Shown here: one piece after another, positions 34,516 to 46,205 of the stretch
Numbering within the stretch: the first letter of the stretch is position 1
How the letters are laid out: every line of letters begins with the position of its first letter
DNA from: Rutidosis leptorrhynchoides
Taxonomy: Eukaryota; Streptophyta; Magnoliopsida; Asterales; Asteraceae
Length of the DNA stretch: 64,000 nt
Direction: 5' to 3'
Assembly: GCF_046630445.1 (NCBI RefSeq)
Contig: NC_092342.1
Coordinates: 85,505,001-85,569,000, forward strand
Notes under the pieces: model-generated
Seen by the model: only the letters and a program-made list of their open reading frames with translations
The model's database searches: none
Told to the model about the DNA's origin: nothing
Program-made: the position numbers and the translations under genes

Positions 34516-36974
34516 TGTAACGACCCGACAAAATCGTCATTGACGGCGCTGTTAACTTAGGTCCCGTTGCGTGGTCATAGTCCCTTAATGAGACGCGTTT
34601 GACCAAAATTATTTCGTATTCATTTGAAACGTATAAGACTTACAAAGTTTAGTTACCAAATGGTTCGACAAAGAGTTTAAGTTTACAAAAGTTATAAAGT
34701 ATAAATGAAATAACTTGCGACATAATTAGTTGAAAATCACGGTTGCTATAAATAGCGTAAGTATGTAAACAATATGCTTGAATCCAAACGTGCTATCACT
34801 AGCGCATGCATGTATGCTTGACCCCAAGCAAGTAATCAAAGTTTGCGGAAGCATGTATCAAGTAGCCAAGTATGAACATGAGAAACATATAGAAAACTAT
34901 CAACGAAAAATGTTGGTGAAATCATAGGTGTATTTGTAAACATTGTTTTGAACCACAAGATCCATAACGTTGATTATCTGAATCGTTTGCATTCCAAAAT
35001 TATGGTCGCGAGCACCCAATTATCAAGACTTAACTGTTTTGCACCCTGTTACGTAGTGTTAGAACATACACTAAACCCAAAAATATATTTCATCCGCTAA
35101 CGGTAGCAAACCGTCTGAATGAGGCTCGTCAAGCCCATGTGATCACATAATATAAGTTCTCGCTTACACCCTGCAAATGTAACTAATGATAATTGAATTG
35201 AGGCTTTTTGTTCTAACTCGCTGTGGAATGTTTGTTTCCGTACTTTTGTTCAAAGTATAAAGTATGTAGTATAAAACTGTATATGTTTCTCATCCCATGA
35301 TTTAAAAATATAATAGTTGTTGAAAAGATGGGACTATGATCTCACCTCGAGTGCATGAGTATAAAGGTACTTCACAAAGTAAACGTGTGCATGAAAGTTG
35401 TTTAGTCTTGACCTAAACAAATAAGTTGTATCAATACCGGGTAAGACACAAGGTCGATCGAAATGTGTTCAATTAGTCCTATGGCTCGGTACTACTCAAT
35501 TATGTAGCATGTGAATTAAGTTGTCAAGTTTCATGCAAGAATCAAGTATAAAAGAGGATTAGAACGATTGCATAAGTTTTTAGTTAAGTTTGACTAAAAG
35601 TCAAACTTTGGTCAAAGTCAAAGTCAACGAGGTCGGGTCGGGTATCCGACAATTTTTCTAAGTTATATAATCATATGTGAGCATGTTGGTCAAGTTTCAT
35701 GTTAATCGGAGGTGCGTAGCATAGTTAGAATTAAACGAGAAATTGGAAATTTAGACAGCCCAAGGTAGTTCATCTGGACGGCGTCCAAAATGGCTGTACG
35801 GCGTCCAGATGTGAAAGCCAGGACGGCGTCCAAGATATGGGACGGTGTCCCAATGAACTACAGGTTGTTGAAGCTGAAATTTGACAAGTCTCGAACCAAA
35901 CTCATTTCAAACACAATTTATGAACCGAAAACACTCAAGATACATATCTTATATCGTTGGAAAGGTATTTTGACGAGGAATACAACTAAACACATATCAT
36001 CAAACAAATACATCATTTAAAATGACCAAATCCTCGTCGAATGATTGTTAAAAGTTCATCATTGATGTTTCAAGTTCGTAAAACGCATTTTATGATTCGG
36101 GCAACCAATTTACATGTATTATATGCCGTTTTGAAGGTAATTTAACATACATTGCAATTAAACACTTTCTAACAACGTCTCATGGCATTCAAGGCATCAA
36201 AAGTTCATTTTAAAAGCTATCAAACCCTAACCAAGAATCACAAAATCAATAATCATGTTAGTGAAGTTTTCCAAGTCAACCTACACATCAAATTGAAGCT
36301 AATGATGCCAGTAACACATTTAATACATGAACTTTAACATTTAAACAACATTTAATCACCCAAAACTCTAGATTAAGCACACCCATTTCAAATTTTCATG
36401 CTAGTTACTCAAAACAACAAATCGAGCAAACTAAACACATATTCATGTTAGACTTGAGCCATAGACACTAACTAACACCATTTCAAGTCTATAAAACGAA
36501 TTTGAGAAATCTAGAGTTTTTAGAAACCTTACCCCAAGTAGTGAAATTGGTACCAAATCGAAGAGGATGAAGAGAGGATCACAAATATGTAATTTGTTTT
36601 GATGTTTGCTTCCTTGAAATGATTTAGATGATGATTTAATGAATTGGGTGAGATGAGTGTTCTTGTAACTAGAGAGAAAAGATGTGGTGGGAAGGTAGAA
36701 GTGAATGAGTAGAGATGAGATGGGGGTTTGACTAGTTGACCTAGTCACTAGTTTGGCCCCTTGGCAACTTTGGTCCCTCGAGTTTAAAAGCGAGAGCATG
36801 AATTAACCAAACGAATTATTTTAAATACGCGAGAGTAAACGGGTGATGTTATAATTAAATAACGGAAATATTGAAAATGCTAATCAACGGAAGTTACGAA
36901 TTTAGATAACGAAAGATATTATTTAAAAAAAAGACGGCGTTAAATAATTTAACGGAAAAACGCGGGATGTTACA
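34516..36974 (-). repeat. Element 4 5' LTR
   Basis: A 2459-bp LTR starting TGTAACATCCCGCG and ending CGGGTCGTTACA on the minus strand, so the ends form the inverted repeat TGTAAC/GTTACA. TAGAC at 36975-36979 would be one copy of its target duplication. A cluster of four GGACGGCGTCC-like units lies at 35775-35862. The 118-codon minus frame at 36443-36799 is not convincing as a gene. Confidence 0.75.
35775..35862. repeat. Cluster of GGACGGCGTCC-like units in the element 4 LTR
   Basis: Four imperfect copies of an 11-bp near-palindrome occur within about 90 bp (GGACGGCGTCC, TACGGCGTCC, GGACGGCGTCC, GGACGGTGTCC), joined by unrelated spacers. The layout is like the paired palindromes of the Athila LTRs, with different sequence. 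Confidence 0.6.
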
Positions 36975-37401
36975 TAGACTTCATCTTCAAAATGATCTTG
37001 AAAGTCTTTATTCCTTTGAAGTTGATTGTGGATGAGCCTAACTATCTTCTTGTTCGAAAACTAAAACTTTCTTGATCATAAGACTTTGCTTGTCTTGAAA
37101 CGAAGTGTAGAAACTCTAGAAGCTCCCCCTTCAAAGTACATGGGCTCTCATCAAAGTCTCGATCATTAGCTATTGGTTTGGTAGCTTGATCTTTAAACTC
37201 CCAATATAATGTAGAAACTTCTTCGAATTTCTAGCTCCCCCTCAAACAAACAATTCTTTCTTTAATACCGAGTCTTGTATCGTACTTGCACAAGAGTCAT
37301 ATTCAAAGCATCAGTTGACTTGAATTAGTAAGATCGGTTGAACTCGAGAAATTCCCCTCTCAAAGTATATGGGCTCGACATTCAATTCCTTATACCGCCA
37401 A
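36975..37401. other. Unassigned sequence with repeated purine-tract-like motifs (left flank of Tekay-B)
   Basis: No ORF of note. Three diverged copies of a motif like AGCTCCCCCTTCAAAGTA occur at about 37109-37150, 37211-37240 and 37340-37376; two share CAAAGTA(C/T)ATGGGCTC. On the minus strand they read as GGGGGAGC runs. This sequence continues after Tekay-B at 49072, as the target duplication shows. Confidence 0.4.
37397..37401. repeat. Target-site duplication GCCAA, left copy (Tekay-B)
   Basis: Matches 49072-49076 on the other side of the element, directly adjoining the TG and CA termini. Confidence 0.9.
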
Positions 37402-40251
37402 TGTGACACCCCGTACTAAATCAACATGTACGGACCATCAACAACAGGATCATTACAAGGTCAAACACTACATGCATTTTCAAAACAAATTTGCATTCAT
37501 GATAAAAGGTGACGTCATAACCAACGTCAAATGTTTTACAACCAACAGTATGCTTCTATGAACGGAAGCAAGTAATAATAGTACGTGACCCTTAGGTCGT
37601 TACAAATCATTGTTCAAAAATAATAAAGTTTGAATGCAAGATAAAATGTTTCATGCGGTAACATCTCTAATAGGGCAGCGGGTGGCTAATCAGCAAGACT
37701 AAACAGCAGAAGCAAGCAACCTTAAGCACCTGAGAAAAACAGGCTTAAAATGTCAACACGAATATTGGTGAGCTATAGTTTAAGTATAACAGTAATGTAA
37801 GGTAGGCCACGAGATTTCAGTGCTACAAAGAGCGTTTCAAAACAGTATGAAAAGTATATGTTTAACCGCGGGCACTTGGTAACTAACTTAATGTTTATAA
37901 CCCCCTGAATGTACACTTGGCAAGTGCGTATGTTTACGAAGTATTAAACACCCGTTAAATGCTAGTGCTACTAGCCCGAGTGGGGATGTCAAACCCTATG
38001 GATCCATATCTAAGATTCGCGTTCACCGGTTCAAAAACCAATGACTAAACATTACCGAGCTAAGGGGAAAGTTTATGTCGTTGTATAACCCACACATATT
38101 AATAAATTTAAGTACTCGTGCCTAGTATGTAAAACGTAAAATGCGCATGTATTCCCAGTTCCCAAAATAGTTAAAGTAAAAAGAGATGCTATAACTCATA
38201 GTGGTGAAGTAGTAAAAGTCGGTACGCGGTAAGGTAAGCAAAGTGGTTGGTCCGAAAGTCCTCAACCTAAGTCAAAAGGCACTAAGTCAGTAATTCGTTC
38301 CCTAAGGTTTAAATGTATGTAAATTAGGTCTTAAGTATCATCATCATTCATCATTTAACAAAAAGTGTATAGTAAGTTTCAAGTAAAGACTAGGGTTTGA
38401 AACAAAGGCTGAGTTCGTTCAGTCGCCACGACCTCTATACAAATTGAAATGAGGTGAGACCAGTGGCCATGGCTCCGTATATGAGTCCCCTAGGTACTGA
38501 CCAATTTCCAGAACCAAACTCGTCTTCGTTTGACTGTGGTGATGGTTTAAGTTCGAGTAGGTCAGAAATTTCAGCACAACGTTAATTGGGTGTAGTGACT
38601 TTCGGGAGGCCATAGATCCTAAAACGTAACTCGGATTAAGACGAGGTCTAAACGGAAAATCATCTACTCGAACCAAAATAACTGAAAATAAACTTTACAG
38701 TAGCCCAGGTAGTCTGATCAGTTCTAGAAACAGTAGCTAAAGGTGTTCTGGTGGGTTCTTGGTGCTTGATGCTCATCGCGGTTCTCATCCTTGATGCTTA
38801 TAGCTTTAAGTGTACAACTCATTGATGTGTTTGCATCATCTTTACCAAGTTTTGACCATCATAACAAAAGTGTAAGTCTAAGACATGTAGCACAACTCAC
38901 TTAAGGGTTGTATGAAGTTTGATGAACCAAAGTTACATCAAGATCTTAGATCCAACACATACAAAAGTTATACATGTAATATTAAGCTACAAACTTGAAA
39001 GTAAACTTATATAATCAAGATCTTAAGTTGTAGAACATAGTTCTTAGTTAGATCTTGAAGATCCTAGACCCAAAAGTCTAGATCTAACATAAGTGTACAA
39101 AGTTATAATCAAAAAGTTTACTTACATGTTCTTGAACTTACAAAGTAGTTTCAAGAAATATGAGATCAAGATTAACTAGTAATACTTGACCAAATTAACA
39201 ACATTACAACTTTAAAGTAAGTAAAAATGAAGAAATAAACTAGATCTACAAGTATTATGTTTATATTTGCTTCATACTTGAGAAGATTCAAACTAAAGTT
39301 TAGATCTTAAGAATTCAAGTCTATAAAACATAAACATAAAGAAGATTATAAAACTTATGAACTTTTAGTCTTGAAAACACTTAAATGTAGAACTACAAAC
39401 TAACAAGTTTGAGTTCTTGTTCTTGGTTCTTCATCAACAAAAGAGTGAAAGTAACCAAGATCCATGAAGATGCAAACTAGGAAGTTTGATCCTGAATAAC
39501 AACCAACAAACAAACAAGTAATTTAAATAAGAAATCATGATGATGATGGAGATATAGGCTACGGTTTTTAAGAACAAGAAAGAGGAAGAAAAGTGTTGTT
39601 ACTTACTAAGTTTTAGAGAGAATAAGAGAGAAAATTGAAGTGTTGTATGTATGTGTGTGTAAAGGAAATGAAATGCAAGTAGATAAGTACCAAAGTGAAA
39701 TGAAAATGAACTATCCCTCCCATGCTAGGATGCCGTCAATTTTGGAGGTAAAACTGGGAAGTCAATAGCCAACTTTCTAGTGTTGGAGCTTGGTGTATGC
39801 TAGGATAAGTAATAAGGTTAAATCCATGGAGAAAGATGCTAGCATGCTTGTAGTACTTTGTCTCTTAATTATCTTAATTAACCCATGTTTAAGTTTAATG
39901 AAATACTAGCCAAATGCTGGGCTTACAAGTCCAACAAAAGTGTAGGGTGAGCTTACTTAGTCCAAATCTATTAATTAAGGCCCAAGTACAAGTAAGTATG
40001 CAATTTAAATAAATAAAGCCCAAGTAATTAACTACTAACCTTAGTTAATTAAAATGATTAATAATAAATAATCATGAATGTAAATAATATTCAAAAATAT
40101 TATTCGTGAAAAGTACGCACGTCACAAAGACAAGTCGGGCTACTGAGATTCAAATACGATAACAAGTAAATGTATATAAATACATTTATTAAAGCACAAG
40201 TATTAATAATAAATATTAATAATAAACGTTGGAAAATTCCGGGTTGTTACA
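37402..40251 (-). repeat. Tekay-B 3' LTR
   Basis: A 2850-bp LTR reading TGTAACAACCCGG to GGGGTGTCACA on the minus strand. It adjoins a TAGGTA purine tract at 40252-40263 on its internal side. Confidence 0.9.
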
Positions 40252-40287
40252 TTACCTACCTGTTAAAGAAAATTTCGTCCCGAAATT

Positions 40288-43237
40288 TTAAGCTGAGGTA
40301 GATGGAAGAGTAGGGAAAAGGTGAGGATACTTCTGCATCATTTGATCCTCTCATTCCCAAGTAAACTCAGGTCCTCGTTTGGCATTCCATTGAACTCGGA
40401 CGATCGGAATCTTGTTGCGTTTCAAAGTTTTGACCTCACGGTCCATAATTTCAACAGGTTCTTCCACGAAGTGGAGTTTGTCATCAATCATAAGTTTTTC
40501 CAGTGGTATGACAAGTTCTGGTGCTGTAAGACACTTCTTCAAATTTGATACGTGGAAGGTAGGATGAACTGAGCTCAATTGAGTTGGGAAATCCAAATGG
40601 TAAGCAACGGGTCCAACACGTTCCAAGATTTCAAAAGGACCAATGTATCGTGGGTTTAACTTTTCACGTTTTCCAAAACGAATCACACCTTTCCAAGGTG
40701 CAACCTTCAACATTACATGGTCACCGACGTTGAATTCAAAGTCTTTACATTTGAGGTCGGCATAACTCTTTGGACAATCACGGGCCGTCTTAAGTCTCGC
40801 TTGAATCTGAGAAATCTTCTCCGCTATTTCATGGACTACCTCGGGTCCAGTGATTTTTCAGCCCAACAAATAGGAGATCGGCACTTGCGGCCATACAACG
40901 CTTCAAAAGGTGCTGCATTAATGCTCGAGTGATAACTGTTGTTGTAAGAAAATTCGGCGAGTGGCAAATGCCTTTCCCAGGCCTTTCCGAAATCAATGAC
41001 ACATGCACGCAACATGCACGCAACATGTCCTCCAAAGTCTGGATTGTGCGTTCACTTTGCCCGTTGGTCTGTGGGTGATATGCAGTACTCATGTCGAGAC
41101 GGGTTCCCATGGCTTCTTGTAAAGAACGTCAAAATCTGGAAGCAAAACGGGGATCGAGATCTGAGATGATCGATAAGGGTACACCATGACGAGATACAAC
41201 CTCTTTGATGTATAGTTGAGCGAGTCTCTCCATCGTATCTGTTTCCTTCATAGCCAAGAAGTGTGCAAATTTGGTAAGACGGTCAACGATAACCCAGATG
41301 GTATCGTATCCGCCCACCGTCTTTGGTAGCTTGGTGATGAAATCCATTGTTATCCTTTCCCACTTCCATTGTAGGATTTCCGGTTGTTGAAGTAACCCAG
41401 AAGGTCTTTGATGTTCGGCCTTAACTTTCGAACAAGTCAAACACTTACCAACATAAGTTGCAACGTCCTTCTTAAGATTAGGCCACCAGTACTGTTCCTT
41501 AAGATCATGGTACATTTTGCCCACTCCGGGATGAATTGAATATCTCGATTTGTGGGCTTCATCAAGTATAAGGTTTCGTAGATCTCCATAACAAGGTATC
41601 CAAATTCTTCCGGCGAAGTACCGAAGTCCTGTGTCCTTAACCTCGAATCGAGAGACAAGAATGTTCAGGTGTTCATGAGATATATTCTCCTCCTTGAGAG
41701 CCTCATCTTGGGCTACTCGGATCTGGCTATTGAGATTTGAATGGATGGTGATGTTCAGAGCCTGGACACGAAGAGGTGCCATCCTCTCCTTGCGGCTCAA
41801 AGCGTCATCTACAACATTGGCCTTGCCAGGGTGATAACTAAGTTCGCAATCATAGTCGTTCAGCATCTCGATCCACTGACGTTGTCTCATATTTAGTTGC
41901 TTCTGATCGAAGATGTGCTGGAGACTTTTATGATCGGTGAAAATAGTGCTTTTAGTTCCATGCAAATAGTGTCTCCACAATTTGAGCGCAAAGACAACGG
42001 CTCCAAGTTCGAGATCGTGCGTAGTGTAGTTCCACTCGTGAATCTTCAGTTGACGAGAGGTGTAAGCAATAACCTTTGTGCGTTGCATCAGTACACAACC
42101 AAAACCACTTTTCGAAGCATCACAATAAATGACGAAATCGTCACTGCCTTCAGGAAGTGATAAGATAGGTGCGGTGGTCAACTTCTGCTTCAAGGTTTGA
42201 AATGCTGATTCGTGTGCGGGTTCCCAAATGAACTTCTTCCCTTTGTGAGTCAGTGCGGTCAAAGGACACGCAATCAGAGAAAATCCTTCAATAAATCTTC
42301 GGTAGTAACCGACGAGACCTAAAAATTGGAGAATGTGAGTTGGAGTAGTGGGGGTCTCCCACTTGCTGATAGCTTCAATCTTGGCGGGATCCACTTTGAT
42401 ACCCTGGTTGCTCACAACATGACCCAGAAGTTGGACTTCCTTCAACCAAAATTCACACTTGGAGAATTTGGCGTAAAGTTGCTCTTGCCTCAAGAGTTCT
42501 AACACTAGACGAAGATGTTGTTCATGTTCTTATTCGCTCTTGTAGTAGATGAGGATATCATCTATGAAGACGATAACGAACTTATCCAAGTATGGCTTGC
42601 AGACACGATTCATGAGGTCCATGAACATGGCAGGTGCGTTGGTTAAACCGAATGGCATCACGAGAAACTCATAATGACCATAACGAGTTCTGAACGCAGT
42701 CTTCATCACGTCGCTCTCTTTCACCCTCAACTGGTGATAATCAGATCGCAAATCGATCTTAGAGTAAACACTTGATCCTTGTAGCTGATCGAAAAGATCG
42801 TCAATTCGGGGAAGAGGATACCGATTCTTGATCGTCAATTTGTTGAGTTCACGGTAGTCGATACACATGCGGAAGGATCCATCCTTCTTCTTTACAAACA
42901 AAACAGGCGCGCCCCAAGGCGAAGAACTTGGTTGGATAAATCCACGGTCTAGCAGTTCTTGTAATTGGCTCTGCAACTCTTGCATCTCGGAAGGTGCGAG
43001 TCGATAAGGTGCGCGAGCTACAGGTGCAGCTCCTGGCACTAAATCGATTTGAAACTCTACTGCTCTCGTTGGCGGTAATCCAGGCAATTCTTCAGGAAAG
43101 ACATCGGAAAATTCGTTCACAATTCGTACATCGTTTACACTCTTCACCTCGGTTTCTAACGTTTTCACATGTGCCAAAACAGCAAGACGTCCTTTCTTCA
43201 TGATCTTTTGCGCTTTCATGCAACTAATGAGATTCAA
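40288..43237 (-). pseudogene. pol: Tekay-B pol: RT, RNase H, integrase, chromodomain (broken)
   Basis: RT (43237-42530) has [10 protein letters not shown], keeping the motif A Asp but with Gly to Asp two residues on, and [12 protein letters not shown]. The next block (42505-41129) holds the RT thumb, RNase H ([24 protein letters not shown]) and integrase ([37 protein letters not shown]). Then come [14 protein letters not shown] with a short duplication/frame problem near 41020 and the C-terminus. The chromodomain (residues around VEIMDREVKTLKRNKIPIV) is cut by a CGA-to-TGA stop after EFTWE near 40350; the ancestral end is at 40288. At least four lesions separate the blocks, so no active polyprotein is expected. 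Confidence 0.87.
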
Positions 43238-44700
43238 TTTCGAAGTACATCTCTCTCCGTAAATAACCAGTGGCTCACCATCTCCGTGTGGTATACGAAG
43301 AGCTTTATGTCAGCCCTTATCCTGGTCAACCAGTCCATACCGACAATGACGTCAAAACTTCCTAACTTAATAGGTATCAAGTCAATCTCGAAATCTACAC
43401 CAGCTATGTTGATAATATCTCCTCAGCTAATTTGGTCAACTTTCTCAAGTTTTCCATTGGCTACCTCTACAAGCATACTCTCCTTTAAAGGAACTAATGA
43501 CCAATTTATCTTATCGCAAAAGTGTCTACATACATAACTTCTATCGGCACCAGTATCAAACAGAACAGAAGCTAATAGATTGTTGATAGTGAATATACCT
43601 GTGACCAAGTTGGGGTTCTCATGGGCGTCCCTTGCATTTACATTGAAAGCTCTACCACGCGGTGGTCTGCCATCCTTTCGTTTGTTGGGACACTCATTTC
43701 TGAAGTGGCCCGTCTGTCCGCATTTATAGCACTTTCTCGGTCCATTGGGGTTCGGCTTCCCAGTAATGGTGGTGATCTTACACTCTCTGCCAATATGCCC
43801 GGTCTTTTTGCACTTTTCACAAACAACGTTACAGTACCCGGTATGGTGCTTGTAGCACCTCTTGCATTGCGGTAGGGTACCCTTGTAGTTGGGGTTTGAG
43901 TTGGTGTTTGGATTGGGATTCCCACCGTTGTTGTGCCTCTTAGCGGGGGTTTGATCATAGGCTCTCCATTTGTTGTTGTTGTTGTTGTCCCACTTGCGCT
44001 TTTCACTACTACCCGCTTCGGATTTTGCCTTTTCCGGTTCATCGATGATGATTTGGTTCATTAAAGTGTGCACCATGCACATTGCTTCAGGGACATTAGG
44101 TGGCTTATACGAGGTGAAATTTCCCTTAATGTACTTAGGAAGTCCCCACAAGTACCTTTCCATGCGCTTAAACTCCGGGGTAATTGTGGTAGGACACATC
44201 AGGGCTAATTCTAGATACCTACGATTATAACCATTGAGATCGTTCCCCACAACCTTCAACTGCATAAACTCAATCTCCATTTTCTGGATCTCTGTCCTAG
44301 GGCAATATTCCTCAGTCAGGGCCCCTTTGAATTCCTCCCATGGGGTAGCAAACGCCTCATCAATACCCTTTGCTTGAGCCAAAGTGTTCCACCAAGTTAG
44401 TGCGCCGTCAGACAGCGTACATGAGGCATACTTGGTCTTGTTCGCCTCTGAGCAGTTACTAACTCGAAACACAGATTCTAATTTTTCGAACCATCTAGTG
44501 AGACCAACTGGCCCCTCAGTTCCACTAAAGTTATGGGGCTTGCAGCTTTGAAACTATTTGTATGTGCACCCATTATAAATGGGCTGGATAACCGGTGGCG
44601 GTGGAGCTTGGGGGTTCATTTCCGCTAAAGCTGCGGCGACTCGTTCATTGATCATTTTCTCGATCTGTGCTATGGTTGGCATTGATCTTCCGTTGGCCAT
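43238..44700 (-). pseudogene. gag: Tekay-B gag and protease (broken)
   Basis: The start is at 44700 (MANGRSMPTI). A TAG stop follows at about 44562, in the sequence CTYK-stop-FQ. From 44472 an open stretch of 349 codons includes the capsid GALTWWNTLAQAKG and EYCPRTEIQKME. It continues with a Cys/His-rich region with CKRCYKHHTGYC, CEKCKKTGHIGREC and CYKCGQTGHFRNEC. The protease follows with LFDTGADRSYVC. A stop after EKVDQIS near 43422 truncates the protease. Two normal CCHC knuckles remain for RNA binding. Confidence 0.86.
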
Positions 44701-44998
44701 TGATGTTCTAAACAAAAATTTTGACTCAAGTCAAAATCTAGTATTCAAATAGTAATAATACAGTATATGGTAACCAGCATGGAATCAACACAACACATGC
44801 TAATTAAGTAACGCAAATAGATTCAGATACCACAAAGTCATCACACAGTAATGTAAATAGAACACTGTGCAAGAATTAAACAACACAAAGTTCCATTCAT
44901 TAATAATAAGTTGCATACATCTGCATAGGTTCGTACAACACATAAGTAAAACATAAAACTACAAATGAGATTACATAATGAAATTTACTACAAATGTC

Positions 44999-45858
44999 CT
45001 ATGGTGATGGCGGGTGTAGGATGTCCATTACGTGGGACATCTGGTCCTCGAGCTCAGCTACCCGAGCACGGAGGATCTCTACCTCCCTTGTCAGTTCCTC
45101 GACAGTGGGAGGTGGTGGGGCAGGCGGTGCAGGTGGTGCCGGTGGTGCAAACGGTCGGGCTCCAGAAGTAGAGGCTGCAAAGTGGTAAGGCTTACGCACA
45201 AAAGGATCAGCAAGGTACGGCACCAGCCGCTTTCAGGCGGTAACCTTACGACGCCGACCATGAGCGTCAACGAATGGTTAACCTCCATTAATCCCTGGAA
45301 TGACGGTACCATCTAAACGGTACCGCTTCTTCGGTCGAGTGGAGGATGGCTGTACAGGTGCATCATCAGGGTCCTCATCTGAATCCTCGTCACTAGAGTC
45401 GTCAGAGGATGAGTCGTCGGATGAAGAATCCGCGGATGATGGGTCGTCTAGATCGGCTGGGGGGGCTGCACGGGTGGCTCTCCTCGGGCGGCCATCATCT
45501 GTCGGTATCTGGCGGGCCCGATCGGCACGAGACGTCCATCAAGAAGGCGTCGGCACCAATGGTTATGCTCATTACGGACTGGACCTTCCCCAAGTTCCGC
45601 GGAAATCACAGCACCACCGGAATGGTGCTGTGGCTCCGAGGGTCCTGGGACAAGTGGAGCTGGAATCTCCTGTAGGTCCTCGGCTTTGTCTGAGGAAATC
45701 ACTGGGTCGGGTGCATGGCTACTAGCTCCGAAGGATGAAGCGCTGGAGTCACTGGAAGGTGTAGATGACGGGATCGAGTCAGCAACAATGGTAGGTGAGG
45801 TGGCCGATGAGTCCGAGTCGCTCTCCAAGTGAATGATAGTGGGCGGGGCATCCGACAT
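44999..45858 (-). pseudogene. Tekay-B acidic pre-gag ORF (frameshifted)
   Basis: The frame starts at 45858 (MSDAPPTIIHLESDSD) and is rich in Ser, Asp and Pro. It ends early at 45448 next to a run of seven C on the minus strand; in the neighbouring frame an Asp/Ser-rich stretch continues, which suggests a homopolymer indel. Further on, 45223-44999 encodes a Pro-rich segment and a heptad-like stretch (EELTREVEILRARVAELEDQM) that could form a coiled coil. The protein is unrelated in sequence to the Tekay-A acidic ORF but has the same place and charge. Function unknown. Confidence 0.5.
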
Positions 45859-46191
45859 CTGAACAAATAAAAATAACTTTTTTCATGTCAGTAAGTCATA
45901 AAGCAAGCACGTATTAGGCAAAGTAACTACGACAGTCTAGATCATGTATAGCAGTAAGTAGCATGGCAATATTAACAAATCGTACAGAAGTATCATACAA
46001 TCGAAGCATACAGTAGCATGCAGTAAAGTAAACATGTAGCAGTATACGGCATATAGTAGTAAAAGTAAGCAGCAGCATGCAGTAAGTTCCGCAGAAACAG
46101 GTAAACTAGCAAGTTGTAGATTAGTACTATTAGTGAATCCTACTCGGGTCGGTCCAGACTCACTAATGCAACCTAATTCCCTATAACCAAT

Positions 46192-46203
46192 GCTCTGATA
46201 CCA
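46192..46203 (-). promoter_or_regulatory. Primer-binding site (tRNA-iMet) of Tekay-B
   Basis: TGGTATCAGAGC on the minus strand, two bases from the 5' LTR end at 46206. Confidence 0.88.
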
Positions 46204-46205
46204 AA

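Noticed and set aside
36443-36799. 118-codon minus-strand frame in the element 4 LTR
   Set aside because: It lies wholly in an LTR, has Ser-rich low-complexity composition, and no domain.
38419-38676. Minus-strand frame conserved in both Tekay-B LTRs (also at 47226-47420)
   Set aside because: It is shorter in one copy and shared only because LTRs are duplicates; no independent evidence of coding.
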